From contig NZ_FNZN01000014.1 of the NCBI RefSeq assembly GCF_900109345.1, positions 1 through 64,000 on the forward strand: a DNA stretch of 64,000 nt. The letters are read 5' to 3'. Made by a program: the position numbers and the translations under genes. Positions 9,990 through 20,736 of the stretch are shown one piece after another. Source of the DNA: Maribacter orientalis (GTDB lineage Bacteria > Bacteroidota > Bacteroidia > Flavobacteriales > Flavobacteriaceae). Under the pieces are notes generated by a model. The model did no database searches. It was not told where the DNA came from and was given only the letters and a program-made list of their open reading frames with translations. Every line of letters starts with the position of its first letter. The stretch's first letter is position 1.

Positions 9990-12236
9990 TTATCGTATTA
10001 CGGTGATAGTACCCTGTTTGAGTACCTCACTGGCGTTCCTTATTTTGTAATAGAACACCATATTTTGTTTGGTGAAAGCAGTCGTAGACTGCGGCCAATT
10101 ATTTTTATAATCGAATTGATTTATAATTTCTTGACCTTGTTCGTTATAAATAATCACGTTTACATCTTCTTTATTTGAATATGAATTTGGAATTACCCAT
10201 TGGTCATTAATGCCATCTCCGTTTACAGTAATTACATTAGGAACTTTGAACGTATCTAAAAAGGTAACTTCCAATTGCTTAATAATCTCACAATTATCTA
10301 TAGAGGCAATTAACGTATAGGTACCTGCCTCAGAAAAAGTTACACTATCAGAATTACTGATTTCTGTTGAATTAGCATCTACCCATCGATATGAAGTACC
10401 TCCGTTAGCGGAAACTGTTTTTGTAGTTCCTTCAGGAATTACAATTTCGGTACCTGGGTCTAGAGTAATCAGATTTTCATCTAAAGGAGTAATTGTAATC
10501 TCATTTGAATTTAAAGAACAACCATCTCTATCTAAAACTAATTTATAGGTACCTGGCGTTGATACGGTCAATGTAGCATCGGTGGTATTTATCGATGAAC
10601 CATCTAATTGCCAATCAAAAGTTGATGAGCTTAAATCGGCTGAAGTACTTATTATTATTGTTTCTCCTCCACTACAAAAAACAGTTCCAGAACTTGTAAT
10701 ATTTACAGTTTCGCTAGTTAATAATTGAGCAGATAATGTATTTGAGTTGATATCAAACGCTTGAATGGTTGCATTTAAAAGGTAACTACCATTTTCTAAA
10801 TTTGATGCTAGACTGATGTTTTTACCAGTAGCCCCAGTAACATCTGTACCATCTTTTTTCCATTGATAAGTAAAAGCATCAATTAAAGAACTAGTCACAT
10901 CTGTTTTGATGCCATTGTCAGCAACAGCATTAATTAATTCAACACCTATTGTAATACTCGTAGTTTCACATGCGGTATACGAACCGGTATAGTTCGTAGT
11001 TATCTCGAATGATGCGGGAGATACAACCGTAGTAATCTCTGAATTTTTAGACGAAACAGAACAAGCACCACCGGTTTGGGTGACCTCTACATAATATTCC
11101 CCATCTTCAGAAATTGTTAATGAACTATTTGTTTCTCCTGTTATTTCGATAGTATTTCTAAACCATTTATAATTTGGTGTATTTGCAGTTGTACTAACCG
11201 TTAAAACCTGATTCTGTGTCGGTAATAGAACTAGGTTCAATTCATTTTCAACAGTTACGGTATACAACTCGGCATTCGTTATGGTCACTACTTCAGATAG
11301 TTCATTACATATTCCTGTTCCGGAAATTTCAACAGCATAATCAGCTTCAAATCCTGCAATTGCAGCATTAACCGTATAGCTAGTTCCTGTTGCGCCAAGT
11401 ATTGCATTGCCATCTTTATACCATTGATAGTTCCAAGAAGCATTTGTTTGATCTATACTCAATACTTCTGTATCGGTACTACAAAGAGATGTTTTCGTTG
11501 GGGTGTTAATGGCAATTCCTGCTCCTGTACCTCCAATGTTAACATCAACAATATTTGAATCGGTATTTCCTGAACCAGTACATGAGGGTCCATAATCAAC
11601 ATACACATTATACATACCCGTTTGGGTTACATTCAATGTATGCCCTTTTTCTCCCGTAAGTTCAGTTCCGCTTCTAAACCAAATATACTGATAGGTTTCT
11701 GGATTGGGGATATTGTCAACCTGAAGGGTTATAGCACCAGTGCTACAAACACTTCCCGGAGGAACACCGTCACCTAGTTCACTAATATTTAAATTAGAGG
11801 TTACATCCATATAATACATATTATATGCAGATGATGCTGAACCAATCTTTATTGGATCAGTACTTCGTACACGCATTTTATATCCTTGACCTCGGGTATC
11901 TGTAGGTATAGGAAAGCTAGTATCAAAATCCTTTACTGTATTCTTATCAGTAATTGTCTTTAGTGTTTGCGCATTATCAAAACTTCCGTTAGCATCAGAA
12001 AGTTCAAGAATAAACTCGTTACCGGCATTTGCTGTTCCTATCCAACTGATATTAACAAAGTATTCATTGAATCCACCGTTACCCGCACAAATGGCGGACC
12101 AAGGAGTGCTTCCTGACAAATTTGGATTATCAGCCGGTTCGGGTGCATTGATTACTATTGCTTGTGCCGTTAATTGAAAGACACTGAAAAGCACTACTAA
12201 TGCGCTAAAAATTGATTTTTTGGTCAAGGTTTTCAT
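9990..12236 (-). CDS. Secreted multi-Ig-like protein with gliding-motility/T9SS type-B C-terminal domain
   Basis: 748 residues. The signal peptide ends LTAQA near residue 26. The body consists of repeated Ig/PKD-like beta modules with motifs such as YQWYKDGNAILGATG, YKWFRN.IEITGET and YQWKKDGTDVTGATG. The last 85 residues match the gliding-motility-associated (type-B) T9SS sorting domain: PNVITVNGDGINDQW, then VIIYNEQGQEI, and a final strand ending GTITVIR. Proteins with this domain cross the outer membrane through T9SS. The next gene in the same direction is a PorP/SprF homologue only 13 nt away, its probable export or anchoring partner. The ligand is unknown. The gene shares its upstream element with the giant SprB-like gene. 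Confidence 0.88.
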   Translation of the reverse strand: MKTLTKKSIFSALVVLFSVFQLTAQAIVINAPEPADNPNLSGSTPWSAICAGNGGFNEYFVNISWIGTANAGNEFILELSDANGSFDNAQTLKTITDKNTVKDFDTSFPIPTDTRGQGYKMRVRSTDPIKIGSASSAYNMYYMDVTSNLNISELGDGVPPGSVCSTGAITLQVDNIPNPETYQYIWFRSGTELTGEKGHTLNVTQTGMYNVYVDYGPSCTGSGNTDSNIVDVNIGGTGAGIAINTPTKTSLCSTDTEVLSIDQTNASWNYQWYKDGNAILGATGTSYTVNAAIAGFEADYAVEISGTGICNELSEVVTITNAELYTVTVENELNLVLLPTQNQVLTVSTTANTPNYKWFRNTIEITGETNSSLTISEDGEYYVEVTQTGGACSVSSKNSEITTVVSPASFEITTNYTGSYTACETTSITIGVELINAVADNGIKTDVTSSLIDAFTYQWKKDGTDVTGATGKNISLASNLENGSYLLNATIQAFDINSNTLSAQLLTSETVNITSSGTVFCSGGETIIISTSADLSSSTFDWQLDGSSINTTDATLTVSTPGTYKLVLDRDGCSLNSNEITITPLDENLITLDPGTEIVIPEGTTKTVSANGGTSYRWVDANSTEISNSDSVTFSEAGTYTLIASIDNCEIIKQLEVTFLDTFKVPNVITVNGDGINDQWVIPNSYSNKEDVNVIIYNEQGQEIINQFDYKNNWPQSTTAFTKQNMVFYYKIRNASEVLKQGTITVIR

Positions 12237-12312
12237 AAGTATTTGTAGTTATGGGGCCACTACGGTTGAAAAGATGGTTAATAAAAAAATTCACTAATCC
12301 ATCAATCCATAG

Positions 12313-12380
12313 ACAAATATGTTATTTAATACGACGAACAGGAATTTAATGTTGTCGAAAGGAAGATTTCTGTTGTGAAA
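12313..12380 (-). promoter_or_regulatory. Candidate activator site and -7 element of the T9SS cargo-PorP operon
   Basis: On the plus strand, ACAAATAT lies at 12313-12320 and TGTTGT at 12350-12355 and 12371-12376; the second repeat is inside TTTCTGTTGTGAAA (12367-12380). All internal distances equal those at 6251-6318, and a 39-bp block from GAATTTA to GAAA is 30/39 identical between the two. The element begins 77 nt upstream of the ATG at 12236. It also lies between divergent genes, 82 nt upstream of glnS, so an effect on glnS cannot be excluded. Confidence 0.55.
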
Positions 12381-12434
12381 CTCATTTTATATAAGGTGTG
12401 TTCAATTTAAACCCGCCAATTAAGGCAATTTTGC

Positions 12435-12442
12435 TACTTTTG
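12435..12442 (+). promoter_or_regulatory. -7 promoter element of glnS
   Basis: TACTTTTG fits the Bacteroidota -7 consensus TAnnTTTG and lies 19 nt upstream of the glnS ATG. I see no TTG at the expected -33 distance. Confidence 0.5.
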
Positions 12443-12461
12443 TAGACTGAAATATAATGAC

Positions 12462-14144
12462 ATGAGCGAGACACCAAAGTCTTTAAATTTTATTGAGCAA
12501 ATTGTGGAAGAAGACTTGGTAAATGGGTATACCAAAGAAGAACTCCGTTTTCGATTTCCACCTGAACCTAATGGCTATTTACACATTGGCCATGCCAGTT
12601 CTATTTGTCTAAACTTCGGATTAGGCCTACGCTATAATGCTCCGGTTAATCTTAGATTTGACGATACCAACCCTGCTAAAGAAGAGCAAGAATTCGTTGA
12701 CGCTATTAAAAAAGATGTGGAATGGTTAGGTTATAAGTGGGATACCGAACGGTATGCTTCAGATTATTTCCAACAACTTTATGATTGGGCTGTTCTTTTA
12801 ATTAAAGAAGGTAAAGCTTATGTAGATGATCAGTCATCTGAAGAAATGGCTTCCCAAAAAGGATCACCTACAGAACCAGGTGTCAATAGTCCAAACCGAA
12901 ATAGAGCGATAGAAGAAAATCTTGAGCTTTTTGAAAAGATGAAAAACGCTGAATTTCAAGAAGGAACTCATGTATTAAGAGCTAAGATAGATATGGCCTC
13001 TTCCAATATGTTGATGAGAGACCCTATTATGTATAGAATACTACATAAGGCTCATCATCGAACAAATACCGATTGGTGTATTTATCCAATGTATGACTGG
13101 ACACATGGTCAGAGCGATTATATTGAGCAGGTTTCACATTCGTTCTGTACATTAGAATTTGCAATGCATCGCGAATTGTATAATTGGTTTTTGGACCAAG
13201 TTTACGACCCTAAAAAAATACGTCCGAAACAAAGGGAGTTTGCTCGCCGAAATCTAAGCCACACTGTAGTCAGTAAACGTAAACTGTTACAACTAGTTGA
13301 GCAGGGATTTGTTACTGGATGGGATGATCCTAGAATGCCGACCATATCAGGTTTACGCAGAAGAGGATATACTCCTGAATCAATACGGAATTTTGTTGAT
13401 ACTATTGGTATCGCCAAACGGGACAACCTTATCGATGTTTCTCTACTTGAATTTAATATTAGAGAGCATTTGAATAAGACTACACATAGAGTAATGGGTG
13501 TTTTAAATCCATTAAAACTTGTAATTACAAATTATCCCGAGGGTGAAACAGAATGGTTAGAAGCTGAAAACTCACCTGAAGACGATGCTGCCGGAAGCCG
13601 TCAAGTACCTTTTTCTAGAGAAATATATATCGAGCAAGAAGATTTTAAAGAAGAGGCGAACAAAAAATTCTTCCGTTTAAAATTGGGTGGTGAAGTTCGA
13701 TTAAAGAATGGTTATATCATTAAGGCTGAGAGCTGTACAAAAGATACCGAAGGGAATATTACTGAAGTACAATGTACTTACGATACTAAAAGTAAGAGTG
13801 GCAGCGGAACGGAGGAAAGTTTGCGTAAGGTAAAAGGTACATTACATTGGGTGTCTATTGCTCATGCGGTGCCAACAGAAATTCGATTATACGATCGTCT
13901 TTTTACTGATGAAAGTCCGGATACGCATAAAGACAAAGATTTTCTAGATTTTATTAATCCAGATTCTTTGAATGTAATTACAGGTTATGTAGAACCTGCT
14001 CTTAAAAATGCACAACCAGGTGAGCGTTTTCAATTTCAACGTATTGGATATTTTTGTGTTGATCCAGATACTACACCTGAGAATCTTGTTTTTAATAGAA
14101 CCGTAGGATTACGTGATTCTTGGGCCAAAATTCAAGAAAAATAA
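12462..14144 (+). CDS. glnS: Glutaminyl-tRNA synthetase
   Basis: 560 residues, the usual bacterial GlnRS length. It attaches glutamine to tRNA(Gln) in the cytoplasm. The class I signature is PPEPNGYLHIGHASS (HIGH at residues 41-44), and the KMSKS loop appears as VVSKRK near residue 270. The two-lobed beta-barrel anticodon-binding region follows, with LHWVS..HA and the terminal FNRTVGLRDSWAK typical of GlnRS rather than GluRS. Having GlnRS alongside gltX (20737-22245) suggests direct Gln-tRNA charging. The ATG at 12462 is 19 nt past a -7 element, and a hairpin terminator lies about 50 nt after the stop, so the gene is probably monocistronic. Confidence 0.97.
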   Translation: MSETPKSLNFIEQIVEEDLVNGYTKEELRFRFPPEPNGYLHIGHASSICLNFGLGLRYNAPVNLRFDDTNPAKEEQEFVDAIKKDVEWLGYKWDTERYASDYFQQLYDWAVLLIKEGKAYVDDQSSEEMASQKGSPTEPGVNSPNRNRAIEENLELFEKMKNAEFQEGTHVLRAKIDMASSNMLMRDPIMYRILHKAHHRTNTDWCIYPMYDWTHGQSDYIEQVSHSFCTLEFAMHRELYNWFLDQVYDPKKIRPKQREFARRNLSHTVVSKRKLLQLVEQGFVTGWDDPRMPTISGLRRRGYTPESIRNFVDTIGIAKRDNLIDVSLLEFNIREHLNKTTHRVMGVLNPLKLVITNYPEGETEWLEAENSPEDDAAGSRQVPFSREIYIEQEDFKEEANKKFFRLKLGGEVRLKNGYIIKAESCTKDTEGNITEVQCTYDTKSKSGSGTEESLRKVKGTLHWVSIAHAVPTEIRLYDRLFTDESPDTHKDKDFLDFINPDSLNVITGYVEPALKNAQPGERFQFQRIGYFCVDPDTTPENLVFNRTVGLRDSWAKIQEK

Positions 14145-14196
14145 AAGCATAGAGAATGCTTATAGAATAAGCCTTTGACATTGAAGATGGTGATTT

Positions 14197-14233
14197 AATA
14201 AAGCCCTTAGACTTGCAGTTTAAGGGCTTTATT
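14197..14233 (+). terminator. Rho-independent terminator after glnS
   Basis: A 13-bp perfect stem (AATAAAGCCCTTA at 14197-14209 with TAAGGGCTTTATT at 14221-14233) and an 11-nt loop, 53 nt after the glnS stop. Confidence 0.75.
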
Positions 14234-14367
14234 TAACTTAATAGGCCTATTGGGTGTGATTTTGTCATTCTAATTCCGCAAAGCTAATTAAAACGAGGTT
14301 TTCAACTATTAAAAACAATAGAGAGAGTTGATAGGTATGTTTTAATAGGTAATAATCTAATTCCATC

Positions 14368-14405
14368 AAAAAAACCCAAAAACTTAATAGTTTTTGGGTT
14401 TTTTT
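14368..14405 (-). terminator. Bidirectional hairpin terminator between glnS and the SPFH gene
   Basis: A 16-bp stem (14368-14383 with 14390-14405) built around AACCCAAAAAC, with a 6-nt TTAATA loop and A/T runs on both sides. It lies 24 nt after the stop of the minus-strand SPFH gene and could also stop plus-strand read-through from glnS. Confidence 0.8.
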
Positions 14406-14428
14406 GATTTATTACTTCTTTGTACATA

Positions 14429-15358
14429 CTATTCTTTGATTTTTGGCTTGTTGCTTTTTTTCATGCTTTCACCAATCATATTACTAGCGGTAAAGCTAGC
14501 CACCATATTATTCAACATATCACTACCTGCTTGAGGTGAATTTGGCAATAGTATTAAATTTGTATTCGTCGCCTCACCAATACTTTGTAAAGTATCATAA
14601 TGTTGTGTTACCACAATTAATGCTGATGCCTCCTGAGAATTAATACCAACTTTATTCAACACCTCAACAGATTCTTCTAATCCCCTGGCAATTTCCCTTC
14701 TCTGATCTGCAATACCTTGCCCTTGCAGTCTTTTACTTTCAGCTTCAGCCTTAGCCTTCTCTACTATTAAAATACGAGCAGCATCTCCCTCGAATTGTGC
14801 AGCCGTTTTTTGTCGTTCAGATGCATTAATACGGTTCATGGCTTCTTTAACCTGAGCATCTGGGTCAATATCAGTAACCAATGTTTTTATAATATCAAAT
14901 CCATAATCTAACATTGCCTCTTGCAATTCTGATTTTACCGCAATTGCAATATCATCTTTCTTTACAAAAACATCGTCCAATTTCATTTTAGGCACTTCTG
15001 CCCTAACCACATCAAATACATATGATGTAATTTGTTCATGTGGATATTCCAATTTGTAAAATGCATCATACACTTTCTCTTTAATCACAACATATTGCAC
15101 CGATACTTTTAGTTTAACAAAAACATCATCCAATGTTTTGGTTTCAATAATAACATCTAATTGCTGAATTTTTAAACCTATTCTTGCCGAAATACGTTGT
15201 ACAAAAGGGATTTTAAATTGTATACCAGATTGTCTTACACTGGTAAATTTGCCAAAGGTTTCAATTAGAACTGCGGTCTGCTGTTTTACAATAAATACGC
15301 CAGATAGAATAGTGAAAATCACCAAAATCGCAATCGGAATCCAAATAAATGAGCCCAT
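14429..15358 (-). CDS. SPFH/Band 7 (stomatin/prohibitin-like) membrane protein
   Basis: 309 residues. One N-terminal transmembrane helix (about 4-24, IWIPIAILVIFTILSGVFIV) is followed directly by an SPFH domain: VKQQTAVLIETFGKF, then IQFKIPFVQRI and LDVIIETKTLDDVFVKL. A long Ala/Glu-rich helical region (about 175-225, AERQ.. and EKAKAEAESKRL) drives oligomerisation in this family. Stomatin-like proteins form large membrane-associated rings or microdomains and often work with membrane proteases; no NfeD-type partner is adjacent here. The gene stands alone on the minus strand with a terminator behind it. The family is clear, the specific cellular role is not. Confidence 0.9.
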   Translation of the reverse strand: MGSFIWIPIAILVIFTILSGVFIVKQQTAVLIETFGKFTSVRQSGIQFKIPFVQRISARIGLKIQQLDVIIETKTLDDVFVKLKVSVQYVVIKEKVYDAFYKLEYPHEQITSYVFDVVRAEVPKMKLDDVFVKKDDIAIAVKSELQEAMLDYGFDIIKTLVTDIDPDAQVKEAMNRINASERQKTAAQFEGDAARILIVEKAKAEAESKRLQGQGIADQRREIARGLEESVEVLNKVGINSQEASALIVVTQHYDTLQSIGEATNTNLILLPNSPQAGSDMLNNMVASFTASNMIGESMKKSNKPKIKE

Positions 15359-15584
15359 AATTTTTAAGTTTATAGTTAATACTGATAAGATACTAAATAC
15401 GTTCTTGTTATTAGTAGTATTTCATCAACAATTGTTACAGCAATAAGCTCATATAATAACCTAATAACGACCAAAACTAAATTTTAAAATGTTGTTCAAT
15501 AGTTCTAACTGTGATATTCCAATTTATGATGGTGGCATAAAGTCTATCTTTAAAAGATATTATCATTAAAAATAAACCAAAGCA

Positions 15585-15944
15585 ATGTTAGTTTCAATAC
15601 AACCAAAATTACCCATGCGAAACAAAGCGAAAACTAGAGAATACTATATTGATTTTTTAGGATTCAAAGAATATGGAACTAATGAATATTCAGAATATTT
15701 AATGATAGAGAAAGATGAAGTACAATTACACTTCTTTCTTTTTGAAGCCCTAAATCCAAAAGAGAATTATGGTCAGGTGTATATTAGAACAAAAGATATT
15801 AATACATTATACCAAGTGTTATTAAAAAACAATGTGCCAATACATCCCAATGGTGAATTAGGGATTCGCCCCTGGGGACAAAAGGAATTTTCTTTATTGG
15901 ATCCCGACCACAACTTATTAACATTTGGTCAAGAAATTGATTAA
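15585..15944 (+). CDS. VOC-superfamily (glyoxalase/bleomycin-resistance-like) protein
   Basis: 119 residues, a single VOC module pair. IQPKLPMRNKAKTREYYIDF is the typical opening strand and helix, followed by FLGFKE. EVQLHFF supplies a metal-type His, and the closing half is FSLLDPDHNLLTFGQ. It resembles small bleomycin-resistance-type proteins that sequester ligands, or small glyoxalase-like enzymes. The substrate cannot be told from sequence, and resistance should not be assumed. ATG at 15585 is chosen; ATG at 15615 (MRNKAK) would remove the first beta strand. It is followed by a strong bidirectional terminator. Confidence 0.85.
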   Translation: MLVSIQPKLPMRNKAKTREYYIDFLGFKEYGTNEYSEYLMIEKDEVQLHFFLFEALNPKENYGQVYIRTKDINTLYQVLLKNNVPIHPNGELGIRPWGQKEFSLLDPDHNLLTFGQEID

Positions 15945-15972
15945 TTATTCTTCATTTTAAACTATAGTAAAC

Positions 15973-16002
15973 AAAAAGGCAGCTCTAAAGAGCTGCCTTT
16001 TT
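15973..16002. terminator. Bidirectional terminator between the VOC gene and katG
   Basis: Perfect inverted repeat: AAAAAGGCAGCTCT (15973-15986) and AGAGCTGCCTTTTT (15989-16002). The arms are only 2 nt apart, so the working loop takes up the innermost pairs. It lies between two convergent genes, with T-runs in both directions. Confidence 0.88.
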
Positions 16003-16029
16003 TATGAGGGGTTAAGTTTACTTTATAAA

Positions 16030-18609
<2,580 letters not shown>

Positions 18610-19188
18610 ATGCGTAAGGATACCAAAAGACAGAGACAGGCTAAATTATTACGCATTTTTAGAAAAATACATCGAGTTACTGGGGCTGCATTGTTTATGT
18701 TTTTCTTTTTCATAGCTATCACCGGATTACTTCTAGGGTGGAAAAAACATAGTGGGGGTGTCATTTTATCAAAATCTTACCAAGGCACTTCTACTGAACT
18801 AAAAGATTGGCTTCCTATTGACAGTCTTAACTCTTTGGCCAACTCTTATCTTTTGAAAACAATTTCATCGAATCTTTCAACCGATATCGACCGTATCGAT
18901 ATTCGAAAAGACAAGGGAATGGTAAAATTTATATACGCCGATCACCTATGGGGACTTCAACTAGATGGTGCAACAGGAAAATTATTACATGTAGACCGTC
19001 GGTATTCTGATCTTATTGAAAACATACATGATGGTTCAATTTTAGATACGTATCTGGGCACAAGTGACAATCAGATAAAGGTTTTTTATACCACGGTTAT
19101 GGGTATTGCCCTTTTGGTTTTTACAATTACCGGCTTTTGGCTTTGGTATGGCCCTAAACGCATGCGAAGAAATAATGGCGCTACTTAA
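18610..19188 (+). CDS. PepSY-associated TM-helix protein
   Basis: 192 residues. The cytoplasmic start is basic, followed by a first membrane helix (about 27-45, ALFMFFFFIAITGLLLGW) and an extracytoplasmic PepSY-like segment (about 50-150, with LQLDGATGKLLHVDRR). A second membrane helix (about 160-180, FYTTVMGIALLVFTITGFWL) ends WLWYGPKRMRR. The IHRVTGA motif before helix 1 and W.WYGPK at the end are characteristic of PepSY-TM proteins, which often sit beside iron or haem transport genes. Here the neighbours are the haem enzyme katG (divergent) and rlmF (44 nt downstream). The molecular function is unproven. Confidence 0.82.
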   Translation: MRKDTKRQRQAKLLRIFRKIHRVTGAALFMFFFFIAITGLLLGWKKHSGGVILSKSYQGTSTELKDWLPIDSLNSLANSYLLKTISSNLSTDIDRIDIRKDKGMVKFIYADHLWGLQLDGATGKLLHVDRRYSDLIENIHDGSILDTYLGTSDNQIKVFYTTVMGIALLVFTITGFWLWYGPKRMRRNNGAT

Positions 19189-19232
19189 AAATTAGCTTTA
19201 GCTTTGGGCCCTATACTATTCATTTCCACATT

Positions 19233-20204
19233 ATGGCAGACCCTAAGAAAAAAGAACATTTAGAAAAACCAAATTTACATCCACGCAACAAACATGCTGG
19301 ACGTTATGATTTAAGAGCGCTACGCCTTGTAAATCCTGACCTTAAAGAATTTGTTGCCAAAAACAAGTATGGTAATCTTTCTATTGATTTTTTTAATCCT
19401 AAAGCAGTTAAGGCCCTGAATAAATCCCTATTAATCTCACATTACGGTTTAGATTATTGGGATATACCAGATGGTTTTTTATGCCCACCAATACCTGGGC
19501 GAGCAGATTATATTCATCACATTGCAGATATTTTAGCCGCGAGTAATGATGGAGCTTTCGTTAAAGGGGAGCAGATTACTTGCTTGGATATTGGTGTTGG
19601 CGCCAATTGTGTTTACCCAATAATTGGAAATAGTGTCTATGGATGGTCATTTATTGCCACAGATATAGACCCAAAAGGTATTGAAGCTGCACAAAAAATT
19701 GTGACCTCAAACCCTTCACTTCATGGTAAAGTAGAGTTTAGACTACAACCAAAACCTGAGCATATTTTCTCGGGAATATTAAACACCAATGAAAAAGTAG
19801 ACCTAACCATTTGCAATCCTCCATTTCACGCAACTCAAGCAGAAGCAGAAGCGGGGACCTTGCGTAAGTTGAGCAATCTGAAGAAAAAGAGGGTTAAGAA
19901 GGCTGAACTAAATTTCAGCGGACAAGGTGGGGAATTATGGACGGATGGTGGTGAAAAGCTTTTTGTTTTAAATATGATCAATGAAAGCGCCCAATTTCCA
20001 AAAAATTCCGCTTGGTATTCAACGTTGGTATCAAAGCAATCTAATTTACGCTCATTCTATGACAGATTAGAAAAGGTCGGTGTATTAAAACACAAAACCA
20101 CACCTATGGGACAGGGCAACAAATTGAGCAGAATAATTGCTTGGACATTTTTAACAGATATAGAAATGACAGATTGGGCAAATGACAGATGGAAAAACGA
20201 ATAA
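19233..20204 (+). CDS. rlmF: 23S rRNA (adenine1618-N6)-methyltransferase RlmF
   Basis: 323 residues. It methylates N6 of A1618 (E. coli numbering) in 23S rRNA using S-adenosylmethionine. The N-terminal block LHPRNKHAGRYDLRAL is specific to this family. LDIGVGANCVYPI is the SAM-binding loop, and NPPFH (near residue 198) is the N6-adenine methyltransferase NPPF motif. KHKTTPMGQGNK.SRI.AW is the typical C-terminus. The gene follows the PepSY-TM gene by 44 nt on the same strand, so co-transcription is possible, and a small hairpin terminator follows it. Confidence 0.95.
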   Translation: MADPKKKEHLEKPNLHPRNKHAGRYDLRALRLVNPDLKEFVAKNKYGNLSIDFFNPKAVKALNKSLLISHYGLDYWDIPDGFLCPPIPGRADYIHHIADILAASNDGAFVKGEQITCLDIGVGANCVYPIIGNSVYGWSFIATDIDPKGIEAAQKIVTSNPSLHGKVEFRLQPKPEHIFSGILNTNEKVDLTICNPPFHATQAEAEAGTLRKLSNLKKKRVKKAELNFSGQGGELWTDGGEKLFVLNMINESAQFPKNSAWYSTLVSKQSNLRSFYDRLEKVGVLKHKTTPMGQGNKLSRIIAWTFLTDIEMTDWANDRWKNE

Positions 20205-20262
20205 ATTATTTTGTAAACAAATGTAAATTAAGGGCGTTTTAAACCGTGTAAGATAATTTATA

Positions 20263-20276
20263 GACCCCGAAGGGTC
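20263..20276 (+). terminator. Short hairpin terminator after rlmF
   Basis: GACCC-CGAA-GGGTC, a 5-bp GC-rich stem with a CGAA tetraloop, followed by GATTTTTATTTTTA. It lies 59 nt past the rlmF stop and 35 nt before the next start. Confidence 0.6.
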
Positions 20277-20310
20277 GATTTTTATTTTTAAAACCAGTGA
20301 ACAACCTCAA

Positions 20311-20706
20311 ATGGCAGGAGAAACGAATCTTAACGTACTGTTGAAATCTTTAAAGCCAAGTTTAAATGTAGGATGTTTTGTTTTCATATCCCTAAAGGAC
20401 ATTACCCAAATTCCTAGAGAAGATATATTATTCGAATTTAAAGAGGCAGAAGGCATTACGGTTATCTTAACAAAAGAGAAAGCAGATGAGTTTAATTTCA
20501 AGTATGAATTTGTTTCTTCATGGATAACCCTAACCGTTCATTCGGCATTAGATGCTGTTGGTTTAACTGCGGCGGTAGCTACTGCCTTAACAAAATATAA
20601 TATTAGTTGCAATGTTGTAGCCGCTTACTTTCATGATCATATTTTCGTATCAACAAAAGATACCGATAGGGCAATGGAGGTTTTGGGTGAATTCTCAGGA
20701 AAATAA
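20311..20706 (+). CDS. ACT-domain protein
   Basis: 131 residues with two ACT-like halves. The C-terminal half is the more recognisable: WITLTVHSALDAVGLTAAVA, then ALTKYNISCNVVAAYFHDHI, FVSTKDTDRAMEVL. Small stand-alone ACT proteins of this kind bind amino acids or related ligands; no catalytic domain is present. The N-terminal half (LNVLLKSLKPSLNVGCFVF) resembles the companion lobe found in such proteins. No pathway partner is adjacent, so the ligand is unknown. It converges on gltX. Confidence 0.82.
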   Translation: MAGETNLNVLLKSLKPSLNVGCFVFISLKDITQIPREDILFEFKEAEGITVILTKEKADEFNFKYEFVSSWITLTVHSALDAVGLTAAVATALTKYNISCNVVAAYFHDHIFVSTKDTDRAMEVLGEFSGK

Positions 20707-20726
20707 AGCTTGACTCATTTTCCTGA
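20695..20726. terminator. Candidate hairpin between convergent ACT gene and gltX
   Basis: A 10-bp inverted repeat, TCAGGAAAAT (20695-20704) and ATTTTCCTGA (20717-20726), with a 12-nt loop. It overlaps the stop codon of the ACT gene and lies 11 nt from the gltX stop. No long T-run follows, so termination is only probable. Confidence 0.4.
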
Positions 20727-20736
20727 AAATTTACAT